Assembly: GCA_041741375.1 (NCBI GenBank)
Contig: JBGSKF010000191.1
Coordinates: 1-16,083, forward strand
Reading direction: 5' to 3'
Origin: OFTM291 sp041741375
GTDB lineage: Bacteria > Gemmatimonadota > Gemmatimonadetes > Gemmatimonadales > GWC2-71-9
DNA length: 16,083 nt
This document shows, piece by piece, positions 1 to 6,489 of the stretch (position 1 is the stretch's first letter; every line of letters begins with the position of its first letter). The notes below the pieces were generated by a model that was not told the DNA's origin, searched no databases, and saw nothing but the letters and a program-made list of their open reading frames with translations. The position numbers were made by a program, and so were the translations under genes.

Positions 1-133
1 CTGGGTCTGGAACTGCTGTAGTCGCGCGACTCCCCGAGAGCCCGACCGGTGAATCTGTCGGGGAAGCCGGATGCGGGAAACCCGCCCGTCCGGTTTGACG
101 AGGGGCGCCAGGGCAACCTGGCGCCTACTCTAC
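1..133 (+). mobile_element. 3' end of a group II intron (truncated by window edge)
   Basis: The last two structural domains of a group II intron can be read directly (domain V at 64-96, domain VI at 100-130), followed by the 3' end at about 133. The upstream part, with domains I-IV and any reverse transcriptase/maturase gene, lies outside the window. The first 21 bases read as six codons (L-G-L-E-L-L) and a TAG stop. This could be the tail of an intron-encoded protein, but that is too short to identify. The predicted 3' splice site fits the AY rule (A132-C133). Bacterial introns of this kind are self-splicing retroelements. A IIC-like class is suggested only by the compact domain VI. Confidence 0.75.
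64..133 (+). ncRNA. group II intron domains V and VI
   Basis: Domain V (64-96): lower stem AAGCCGGA (64-71) pairs with TCCGGTTT (89-96), with a G-U at the catalytic AGC triad (65-67). The apical stem GCGGG (73-77) pairs with CCCGC (81-85), and a CCG bulge region (86-88) follows, as in the domain V consensus. The apical loop is one base shorter than the usual 34-nt form. Domain VI: GAG (100-102) pairs with CTC (128-130). The stem from 103 to 112 pairs with 117 to 126 and is closed by a GCAA tetraloop. A127 is the only bulged base and lies seven bases from the proposed intron end, the expected branch-point position. Confidence 0.8.
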
Positions 134-218
134 CGTGACCCCTTCCTGATCCCGGCCCGATGATGATCGCAACATGGCACGACCATGTGAAATCCCCGGG
201 GGAGGCCAAAGAGATTCC

Positions 219-240
219 CGGAGTCACGGGGATGACTCCG
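219..240. promoter_or_regulatory. perfect 8-bp inverted repeat upstream of dipeptidase gene
   Basis: CGGAGTCA (219-226) and TGACTCCG (233-240) are exact reverse complements around a 6-nt loop. The element is in the 134-332 leader between the intron 3' end and the dipeptidase start. No T-run follows, so an operator or a leader hairpin is more likely than a terminator. I see no convincing -35/-10 pair nearby. Confidence 0.4.
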
Positions 241-332
241 TACCCGCGCTCCGCACCCGGGACCGGACACTGATACCTTTCGCGGAGTACCCGTCTCCGT
301 CCAGGCCATTCCGACCCCTCCGAGGGCTCCCC

Positions 333-1601
333 ATGCGCATCCTCTACAGTCTGTCCCTTCTGCTCGCCGCTCTTCCCTCCGGCGTCGCGGCTCAGGCCGG
401 AGGGGATGACCCCCACCTGGAGATGGCGCGCCGAGTCCTTCGGACCACGCCCCTCATCGACGGGCACAACGACCTCCCGTGGGCCATCCGCAACTTCGCC
501 CCCGCGCCGCATGCGGTGGAACGGTACGATCTCGGATCCCGCACCCCGGGGCACACCGATCTGGCCCGCCTCCGGACCGGCATGCTGGGGGGGCAGTTCT
601 GGTCGGTCTATGTCCCGGGAGAATGGGCCGATTCCGGGTTTGCGCGGGTCCAGCTGGAGCAGATCGACATCGCGAGGCGACTCATCGACCGGTATCCCGA
701 GCTGACCCTGGTGTCCACGGCCGCCGGCCTGCGCGAGGAGCACCGCGCCGGACGGATCGGCGGCATGCTGGGGCTCGAAGGCGGACATGTCCTCGAGAAC
801 TCCCTCGGTGCTCTCCGGGCCTACCATGCGCTCGGCGCACGCTACATGACCCTCACCCACAACGTGACCTTGGACTGGGCGGACGCCGCCTCCGACGAGG
901 CCCGTCATGGCGGACTGACCCGCTTCGGCGAGGAGGTGGTGCGGGAGATGAACCGGCTCGGCATGCTGGTGGACCTGTCGCACGTGTCACCCGCCACCAT
1001 GAGTGACGCCCTCACGGTGACCGAGGCGCCGGTCATCTTTTCGCACAGCTCGGCGCGGGCGCTCACCGATGTGGCCCGCAACGTTCCCGATTCGATTCTC
1101 CGGCGGCTCCCCGCCAATGGCGGGGTCGTGATGGTGACGTTCGTCCCCTCCTTCATCTCGCAGGAAGTGGCCGATCACGGCACGGAACGAACCCGGCAGG
1201 CCCGCGCTCTGGCCGAGGAGTTCCCGGGCGATACCATCCGCCAGCGGCAGGGGATGGAGAGGTGGACGGCTGCCCATCCCACTCCCACGGCCGCGCTGAG
1301 CCAGGTGGCCGACCACATCGAGCACGTCCGCCGGGTGGCGGGAGTGGCCCATGTGGGAATCGGGGGGGACTTCGACGGCATCACCGACGTGATCCGCGGA
1401 CTGGAGGATGTGGCCACCTATCCGCAGTTGTTCGCGGAGCTGGCGCGGCGAGGGTGGACCGAGCAGGAACTCCGGATGCTGGCGGGCGAGAATGTGCTGC
1501 GAGCGCTGGAGAGGGCGGAGGAGGTGGCCGCCCGGCTGCAGCGGGAGCGGCCCGCCAGCACGGCCACGATTGAATCGCTCGACCGCGCATCAACGCCCTG
1601 A
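333..1601 (+). CDS. exported membrane dipeptidase, peptidase family M19
   Basis: A 422-residue zinc dipeptidase of the renal dipeptidase (DPEP1) family, which hydrolyses dipeptides including some with a C-terminal D-residue. Residues 1-22 form a Sec-type signal peptide (hydrophobic core, AQA end), placing it in the periplasm or anchored to the envelope. Active-site residues by family analogy are H45 and D47 in DGHND, bridging E149 in GLEGGH, H217 in DLSH, H238 in FSHSSAR, R249, and D346 in GIGGDFDG. The 21-residue H217-H238 and 11-residue H238-R249 spacings match human DPEP1. An ATG further upstream in this frame (174) would add 53 non-conserved residues ahead of the signal peptide, so I chose 333, which has a partial ribosome site (GAGGG, 322-326). 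The stop is 1 nt before the next gene's ATG, so the two are probably cotranscribed. Likely role: turnover of peptides or cell-wall-derived dipeptides. Confidence 0.93.
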   Translation: MRILYSLSLLLAALPSGVAAQAGGDDPHLEMARRVLRTTPLIDGHNDLPWAIRNFAPAPHAVERYDLGSRTPGHTDLARLRTGMLGGQFWSVYVPGEWADSGFARVQLEQIDIARRLIDRYPELTLVSTAAGLREEHRAGRIGGMLGLEGGHVLENSLGALRAYHALGARYMTLTHNVTLDWADAASDEARHGGLTRFGEEVVREMNRLGMLVDLSHVSPATMSDALTVTEAPVIFSHSSARALTDVARNVPDSILRRLPANGGVVMVTFVPSFISQEVADHGTERTRQARALAEEFPGDTIRQRQGMERWTAAHPTPTAALSQVADHIEHVRRVAGVAHVGIGGDFDGITDVIRGLEDVATYPQLFAELARRGWTEQELRMLAGENVLRALERAEEVAARLQRERPASTATIESLDRASTP

Positions 1602-1602
1602 C

Positions 1603-2646
1603 ATGGGGCAGCTCCCGTTCGAATCGGGGCTCCTGCTCCTCGCCGCTCTGCTCCTTCTGCTCCCCGGCGCCCGATGGCCGGGCTGGATGGAGGTTGGATG
1701 GCTGCTGCTTGCCGTAGCGGTCGCGGCATTGCTTGTGGCGGATGGCACGGACCGTCCGTCCGCGGTCGTCGGTCGAACGCTCCCCGGCGGTTTCCTTCTT
1801 GGCAATGCCGGCCTCCTCGGCGCGGGCCTCCTCACCATCGGAATCGGCGGGGGACGGGTGTGGCACGGGGTGGCGGCGTCGGCGGGGGCCCTCTGGCTCT
1901 GGCCGGTTCTCCGGTCGGCCTGGCCGATGGTGGTGCCCGCCTCCCTCCTGCTCGGTGCGCTGGTGGTGGGTCTCGCCGGGATGGTCCAGGTGGTCCGGCC
2001 CGGGGGCGTGTTCCGCGCGCTGGAGAGGTGGTTTCCGGGGCGCCTTCGTGTCGGGCCGCTCCTCCACCGGGTGGCCGTCGTCGCCTTCCTGGCTGCCGCA
2101 GTGCTGTTTCCGCGGGACTACTGGCTGGTGCCGGGAGCCGCGCTGGCCGCGTGGCTTCTCTCCGGTCTCTGGCCCTGGCACCGGCTGAGTGAGTGGTACT
2201 TCGCTCCCGTCTCCCTTCTCCTTCTTCTGGCGATGGGGAACGCCGCGATGCCGCTGGGCGTACGCTATTGGGATGTGGTGGCCCTCGGTCTTCTGCTTCC
2301 GGGACTGGCCCATGCGGTGGCGGTGCGTGACGGGGGACGGGTCCTCGGCGCGTTGGCCCTGGCCACCGCCTGGTTCGCCACCCCAGGATTCTGGTCGTCG
2401 GAGGCGCTCGCCTCGGTGATCCTGATGGCCGGCTCGCTGTTCCTTTCCCGGGGGATTGCTCTCGTGCGCGGGTGGCCAACCCCGGCGCGGCGGCTGGCGC
2501 TGGTGCCGGTGGGGTGGGGGGTTCTCCAGTTCCTCCAGGCGGGGCTTGCCTCGCAGGTCGTGCTCACGTTGGGGGTCGCGATGACAGTGGCCGCCGCGTG
2601 CCTGACCCGGACCCGTGGGGTCGGTCGCGTTGCCTCGGTTTCCTAG
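1603..2646 (+). CDS. polytopic membrane protein of unknown function
   Basis: A 347-residue protein that I do not recognise. Most of its length is hydrophobic: roughly ten membrane segments separated by short loops rich in R, G and P (for example near residues 100-150 and 290-310). No charged catalytic motif, nucleotide-binding site or transporter signature is visible. It begins 1 nt after the dipeptidase stop, so translational coupling is likely, which argues for 1603 rather than longer in-frame starts inside the dipeptidase gene. Its pairing with an exported dipeptidase could mean a role in the same envelope process, but this is only context. It could also be a general integral-membrane hypothetical. 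Base composition matches its neighbours. Confidence 0.75.
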   Translation: MGQLPFESGLLLLAALLLLLPGARWPGWMEVGWLLLAVAVAALLVADGTDRPSAVVGRTLPGGFLLGNAGLLGAGLLTIGIGGGRVWHGVAASAGALWLWPVLRSAWPMVVPASLLLGALVVGLAGMVQVVRPGGVFRALERWFPGRLRVGPLLHRVAVVAFLAAAVLFPRDYWLVPGAALAAWLLSGLWPWHRLSEWYFAPVSLLLLLAMGNAAMPLGVRYWDVVALGLLLPGLAHAVAVRDGGRVLGALALATAWFATPGFWSSEALASVILMAGSLFLSRGIALVRGWPTPARRLALVPVGWGVLQFLQAGLASQVVLTLGVAMTVAAACLTRTRGVGRVASVS

Positions 2647-2659
2647 CGGGCCCATATTC

Positions 2660-2683
2660 CTCCACTCTCTGTTCCGTGTGGAG
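2660..2683. promoter_or_regulatory. hairpin in the superoxide dismutase leader
   Basis: CTCCAC (2660-2665) pairs with GTGGAG (2678-2683) across a 12-nt loop. An alternative pairing, CTCTG (2667-2671) with CAGAG (2684-2688), excludes it. A run of six T (2698-2703) follows 14 nt later. It could be a weak terminator for the dipeptidase unit or a leader element for the dismutase gene. Confidence 0.3.
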
Positions 2684-2719
2684 CAGAGTCTCCATGGTTT
2701 TTTCCTCAGGAGTTTTACG

Positions 2720-3325
2720 ATGACCTTCACACTTCCCTCCCTGCCCTACGACGTGGCCGCGCTGGAGCCGCATATCGATGCCCAGACCATGCAGATCCAC
2801 CACGGCAAGCACCACGCCGCCTACGTGGCCAATCTGAACAAGGCGCTCGAAGGGCAGGCTGCTCTCGCCTCCCGGACCATCGAGGACCTGCTCGGGGATC
2901 TCGGGTCGGTTCCGGAGGCCATCCGCACCGCGGTCCGGAACAACGGGGGAGGACATGCGAACCACGCCCTGTTCTGGGATGTCATGACCCCGGGCGGAGA
3001 CTCCGCTCCCGGCGGTGCCTTGGCTCGGGCTCTGAACAGCACCTTTGGCAGCTTCGATGCCTTCAAGACCCAGTTCATGGCGGCGGGGACCGGACGGTTC
3101 GGAAGCGGGTGGGCGTGGCTCTCGCGGGATGGGTCGGGGGCTCTGCGCATCGAGAGCACCCCGAACCAGGACACCCCCCTCATGGAGGGCCGGACGCCGC
3201 TGCTGGGCTGCGATGTGTGGGAGCATGCGTACTATCTCAAGTATCAGAACCGCCGGCCCGACTATCTCTCGGCCTGGTGGAATGTGGTCAACTGGAGCAA
3301 GGTGGCTGCGCGTTTCGCGGCCTGA
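2720..3325 (+). CDS. sodA: superoxide dismutase, Fe/Mn family (Mn type)
   Basis: A 201-residue cytosolic enzyme that converts superoxide to hydrogen peroxide and oxygen. The four metal ligands expected in the family are H27, H82, D165 (in DVWEHAYY) and H169. The GGGHANH segment, with Gly where Fe enzymes carry Gln, and the outer-sphere Gln at 150 (NQDTPL) point to manganese rather than iron. Length is typical. The ATG at 2720 is preceded by AGGAG (2708-2712) with 7-nt spacing, which decides this start over longer in-frame options. The peroxiredoxin gene follows after 20 nt, so the hydrogen peroxide product is probably removed by a cotranscribed enzyme. There is no export signal. Confidence 0.95.
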   Translation: MTFTLPSLPYDVAALEPHIDAQTMQIHHGKHHAAYVANLNKALEGQAALASRTIEDLLGDLGSVPEAIRTAVRNNGGGHANHALFWDVMTPGGDSAPGGALARALNSTFGSFDAFKTQFMAAGTGRFGSGWAWLSRDGSGALRIESTPNQDTPLMEGRTPLLGCDVWEHAYYLKYQNRRPDYLSAWWNVVNWSKVAARFAA

Positions 3326-3345
3326 TCCCCTACCTGGAGCTGCTC

Positions 3346-3804
3346 ATGTCGCTACCCGCTGTCGGGTCTCCCGCACCCGACTTTACCCTCCCCTCCACCT
3401 CGGGTGAGGACGTTTCGCTGAACTCCCTGCGAGGCAAGCAGGTCCTGCTGGCGTTCTTTCCCCTGGCGTTCACCGGGGTGTGCACCACCGAGATGTGTGC
3501 CTTTACGCAGGATTTTGACGCCTTCGCGTCAACCGGCACCGTCGTGCTGCCGATCAGCGTCGATGCCATCCCGTCGCTGAAGGAGTTCAAGGCCAAGGAA
3601 CGGATCGGGGTGGACCTGTTGAGCGACTTCAGGCGCGACGTGTCGCGGCGCTACGGGACGTTGCTGGAGGACAAGTTCTTCAGCAACCGGGCGTACATCC
3701 TGATCGACCGCGAGGGAGTGGTTCGGTGGGCCCACGCCGAGGATTCTCCCGGGAACCGGCGCGACAACGCGGAGATCCTTGAGCAGATACGCGCCATCGC
3801 CTGA
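3346..3804 (+). CDS. peroxiredoxin, AhpC/TSA family (AhpE/Bcp-like)
   Basis: A 152-residue thioredoxin-fold peroxidase that reduces hydrogen peroxide or organic peroxides. The P-x3-T-x2-C motif is present (P39, T43, peroxidatic C46), and R115 is a candidate active-site arginine. A second cysteine, C51, lies five residues after C46. This C-x4-C spacing occurs in Bcp/PrxQ enzymes, where the second Cys resolves the sulfenic acid, but the surrounding FTGVC sequence is closer to AhpE-type proteins. The start has GGAG (3336-3339) 6 nt upstream. The gene sits 20 nt behind the superoxide dismutase gene, and together they form a superoxide-to-water pathway. Its 3' end overlaps the next reading frame. 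Confidence 0.92.
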   Translation: MSLPAVGSPAPDFTLPSTSGEDVSLNSLRGKQVLLAFFPLAFTGVCTTEMCAFTQDFDAFASTGTVVLPISVDAIPSLKEFKAKERIGVDLLSDFRRDVSRRYGTLLEDKFFSNRAYILIDREGVVRWAHAEDSPGNRRDNAEILEQIRAIA

Positions 3805-4285
3805 GCCGGGGAGACGGCTGCCTCGGCTCCTGGGGGCGGATCCCGCCCTGGTCGAACGCTTCACGGCAGAAATGCATCAGGCGGGCCGCGTCGACTTTGC
3901 GGGCTGGAAGGCGTCGACCCCGGAGGCGGGTGATACGGTTCGCATGGTTCTGGGGGACATCCTCGGCCTGGATGCTCCCGGGGCCGATCGGCTGCTGCTG
4001 GCTCCGGTCCTTCCGCAAGACTGGAACCGGATGGAGCTGCACCATGTCCGGGTGGGCCGGACGGTGCTTGACCTTGGAGTGTCGCGTCGGTGGGGGCGGG
4101 TGGCCTTGCGGGTGGCCGTTCGCTTCGGGCCCGCGATCATCGTGACGGCGCGACCCGGGACATCTCCGCCCCTGTGGATTCTTCTGGACGACCACGAGGT
4201 GACAGGGACGCCGGTCCGCTTTCGCGCCGCCGGCGAACACCACCTGGTCTGGGGCGAACCCCCCGCTCGCCGTGCGATCGACTGA
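3779..4285 (+). CDS. orphan protein resembling the C-terminal part of a glycoside hydrolase
   Basis: About 168 residues from a TTG at 3779, which has GGAG 4 nt upstream (3771-3774) and overlaps the peroxiredoxin by 26 nt. The next candidate is the ATG at 3872, giving about 137 residues. The central part (TVRMVLGDILGL, then LLLAPVLPQDWNRMELHH, then RVGRTVLDLGVSRR) reads like the end of an (alpha/alpha)6-barrel sugar hydrolase followed by its small C-terminal beta-sandwich, as in amylo-glucosidase or rhamnosidase-type enzymes. This is my pattern recognition, not a database match. No catalytic barrel is encoded upstream in any frame, because that DNA is the peroxiredoxin gene. It may be a truncated remnant or a small stand-alone carbohydrate-binding protein. 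The next gene starts 19 nt after its stop. Confidence 0.55.
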   Translation: MSRYAPSPEPGRRLPRLLGADPALVERFTAEMHQAGRVDFAGWKASTPEAGDTVRMVLGDILGLDAPGADRLLLAPVLPQDWNRMELHHVRVGRTVLDLGVSRRWGRVALRVAVRFGPAIIVTARPGTSPPLWILLDDHEVTGTPVRFRAAGEHHLVWGEPPARRAID

Positions 4286-4304
4286 CCCCCACGTGAGGAG
4301 GGGC

Positions 4305-5819
4305 ATGGCAGGACTCCCCGGGCGCGGCCTCGACCTGCTGGGGCAGGTGGCTCGCCTTCTGAACGACACCCGGGCTCCGACCCGAGGCCTTCTCGATATT
4401 GCCCTCGCGATTCAGGGGGCTTTCGCCGCGCGCAGCGTGACGATCTGGCACCGCGCCCCCAACGCTCCCGAATTCCAGGGCTGCCGGGCTCCGGACCGGG
4501 GTGAGATCCTGCGGGCACCCTCGCTGGGAACCCTCCCCCCGGGGCCGGCCTCCGGGTGCCGGGTTCCCCTGGAGCGGGGAGCGGACCGGTTGGGGATGCT
4601 GGATGTGGAGGTGGAGACCTGGCCGGAGGATGGCCGCGAAGTCCTGCGCGTGGTGGCCGACATGATGGCGCCCTATCTCGACGCGCTGGAACTGTCGGAG
4701 GATCTGGCCTCCGAGGTGGCGCTCCGGGCCCGCGAGGCCGATGCGCAGCGGCAATTCATCAGTCTCGTCATCGACAGCCTCCCGATCGGACTCTACGTGG
4801 TGGACCGGGAGTACCGGATCCAGGCGTGGAACCGGATGCGGGAGAGCGGCACCCAGGGTCTCATGCGGCAGGATGTCGTGGGACGCTCGGTCTTCGACGT
4901 GCTGACCCGCCAGTCGCAGGACATGATGCGAGCCGAATTTGATCAGGTGTTTCAGAGCGGCGAGTCGGTGCAGGCCGAAATCGAGGTTCCCGAGGCGGAC
5001 CCTCCCGCGTGGTACCGGATCTCCAAGATTCCCATGCGGCTGGGGGAGGGGGAGCGGGTGACGCACGTGATCACCATCGGAGAGGACATCACCGATACCC
5101 GAATGACCCAGCGCCGGGTCCACCAGAGTGAGAAGCTCGCCGCCATCGGGCAGCTCGCTGCCGGCATCATGCATGAGATCAACAACCCTCTCGCCACCAT
5201 CAGCGCCTGTACCTCGGCCCTGGAGGGGCGGCTCCACTCGTTCCCGGATGCGGCGGTACCGGAGTACCTGGACATCATCGAACGCGAGGTGCAGCGCTGC
5301 TCCCGGATCGTGGATGGCCTCCTGGATTTTGCCCGGCCCGGCCCCACGACGGCACCCGCACCGGTGGCGGTGAATGGCCTGCTGGAGCAGACCCTCTTCC
5401 TGCTCAAGCACCACGAGAAGTTCAAGCGAGTGACCGTGCGGCGGGAACTGGCGGAGGACCTTCCCCCTGTGGTGGCCGATGGAGAGCAGATGATCCAGGT
5501 CTTCATGGCTCTGATGATCAACGCCTTCGACGCCATGGATCAAGGCGGAACCCTGACGGTCCGTACTCGGCGCGGGCGCCGGGAGACCGAAGTGCTGGCC
5601 GAGGTGGCCGATACCGGAGTCGGGATCCCGGGTCCCGACCTGGAGCGCATCTTCGAGCCGTTCTACACGACCAAGCCGCCGGGTCGGGGCACGGGACTCG
5701 GCCTCTCGATCTGTTACGGCATCGTCGAACGACACCGGGGTCATCTGACCGTCGAGAGCGAGCCGGGGAGGGGAACCATCTTTCGCGTCGTGCTGCCCGC
5801 GGCGGGGAGCGCATCCTGA
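4305..5819 (+). CDS. cytosolic sensor histidine kinase with PAS domain (NtrB-like architecture)
   Basis: A 504-residue soluble kinase with no membrane segment. Domains in order: a GAF-like N-terminus (about 10-125), a PAS domain (about 150-262, containing DSLPIGLYVVDREYRI), a HisKA dimerisation helix with the phospho-acceptor H290 in IMHEINNPL, and a HATPase domain with the N box (N406 in MINAFDAM), D436 in DTGVGIP and GTGLGL at about 462. The HEINNPL form of the H box is typical of NtrB/PAS kinases. I chose the ATG at 4305, which has GAGGAGG just upstream. A GTG at 4272 would add 11 residues and overlap the previous gene. The TGA overlaps the ATG of the response-regulator gene by 1 nt, so the two are translationally coupled. 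The signal sensed is unknown. PAS and GAF domains often bind small ligands or respond to redox state. Confidence 0.93.
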   Translation: MAGLPGRGLDLLGQVARLLNDTRAPTRGLLDIALAIQGAFAARSVTIWHRAPNAPEFQGCRAPDRGEILRAPSLGTLPPGPASGCRVPLERGADRLGMLDVEVETWPEDGREVLRVVADMMAPYLDALELSEDLASEVALRAREADAQRQFISLVIDSLPIGLYVVDREYRIQAWNRMRESGTQGLMRQDVVGRSVFDVLTRQSQDMMRAEFDQVFQSGESVQAEIEVPEADPPAWYRISKIPMRLGEGERVTHVITIGEDITDTRMTQRRVHQSEKLAAIGQLAAGIMHEINNPLATISACTSALEGRLHSFPDAAVPEYLDIIEREVQRCSRIVDGLLDFARPGPTTAPAPVAVNGLLEQTLFLLKHHEKFKRVTVRRELAEDLPPVVADGEQMIQVFMALMINAFDAMDQGGTLTVRTRRGRRETEVLAEVADTGVGIPGPDLERIFEPFYTTKPPGRGTGLGLSICYGIVERHRGHLTVESEPGRGTIFRVVLPAAGSAS

Positions 5820-6487
5820 TGAAGATCCTGGTGGTGGAGGACGATCGGACCGTGGGTCCCTATGTGGTGCGGGGGCTCGAAGAGAATGGTTTCCAGACCG
5901 ATCTGGTGGACGATGGCATGGAGGGGCTCCGCCGGGCCTCGGGGGGGAGATACGACCTCATCGTGCTCGACCTGCGGCTCCCCGGCATGACCGGGCTGGA
6001 GGTGGTTCGCACCCTGCGTGATCGGGGCAACACGACGCCGATCCTGGTCCTGACGGCGCAGGATGCGGTGGACTTCAAGGTGCAGGCACTCCGCGCCGGC
6101 GCTGACGACTATGTCACCAAGCCGTTCTCCTTCGAGGAACTGCTGGCTCGGGTGGAGGCGATTGGCCGGCGACCCCAGCAACTTACCGACCGGGTGCTCG
6201 CGGTGGCGGATCTCGAGCTCAATACCGCCACCCGCGAGGTCCGACGGGCCGGTGTTCTCCTTGAGCTCACGCCCAAGGAGTACACCGTGCTGGAATATCT
6301 GATCCGGCATGCAGGCCGCGTCATGAGCCGGACCCTCATCACCGAGTATGCCTGGGACTATCACTTCGATCCTGGCACCAACATCGTGGACGTGGTGATC
6401 AACCGGCTGCGGAAGAAGGTGGATGCCGGTCACACCCCGAAGCTGGTCCACACGGTTCGGGGCGTCGGGTACGTGGTCAAGGCCTGA
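5819..6487 (+). CDS. OmpR/PhoB-family response regulator
   Basis: A 222-residue transcription factor with a receiver domain (1-115) and a winged-helix DNA-binding domain (about 125-222). Receiver residues are complete: acidic pocket E7-D8-D9, phospho-acceptor D51, T79 and K101. The C-terminal half has the OmpR-family pattern LTPKEYTVLEYL, then NIVDVVINRLRKKVD, ending in VRGVGYVV. Its start overlaps the stop of the upstream soluble kinase gene, and the downstream membrane kinase starts 2 nt after its stop. It probably receives phosphate from one or both kinases. A plausible target is the promoter at 7952-7980 ahead of the Ton operon, but no tandem OmpR-type direct repeat is obvious there. Confidence 0.95.
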   Translation: MKILVVEDDRTVGPYVVRGLEENGFQTDLVDDGMEGLRRASGGRYDLIVLDLRLPGMTGLEVVRTLRDRGNTTPILVLTAQDAVDFKVQALRAGADDYVTKPFSFEELLARVEAIGRRPQQLTDRVLAVADLELNTATREVRRAGVLLELTPKEYTVLEYLIRHAGRVMSRTLITEYAWDYHFDPGTNIVDVVINRLRKKVDAGHTPKLVHTVRGVGYVVKA

Positions 6488-6489
6488 AA

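Noticed and set aside
104..125. Perfect stem-loop taken at first as a rho-independent terminator
   Set aside because: It has a GCAA tetraloop, a single bulged A on the 3' side and a preceding domain V, so it is better explained as group II intron domain VI.
1381..2730. Minus-strand open frame opposite the membrane protein gene
   Set aside because: Composition is Arg/Gly/Pro/His-rich with no domain; the + strand frame is a coherent membrane protein starting 1 nt after the previous stop.
4137..5744. Long minus-strand open frame (535 codons) opposite the soluble kinase
   Set aside because: It lies antisense to a gene with complete kinase motifs and reads as a low-complexity His/Arg/Gly/Pro composition, as expected for the reverse frame of GC-rich DNA.
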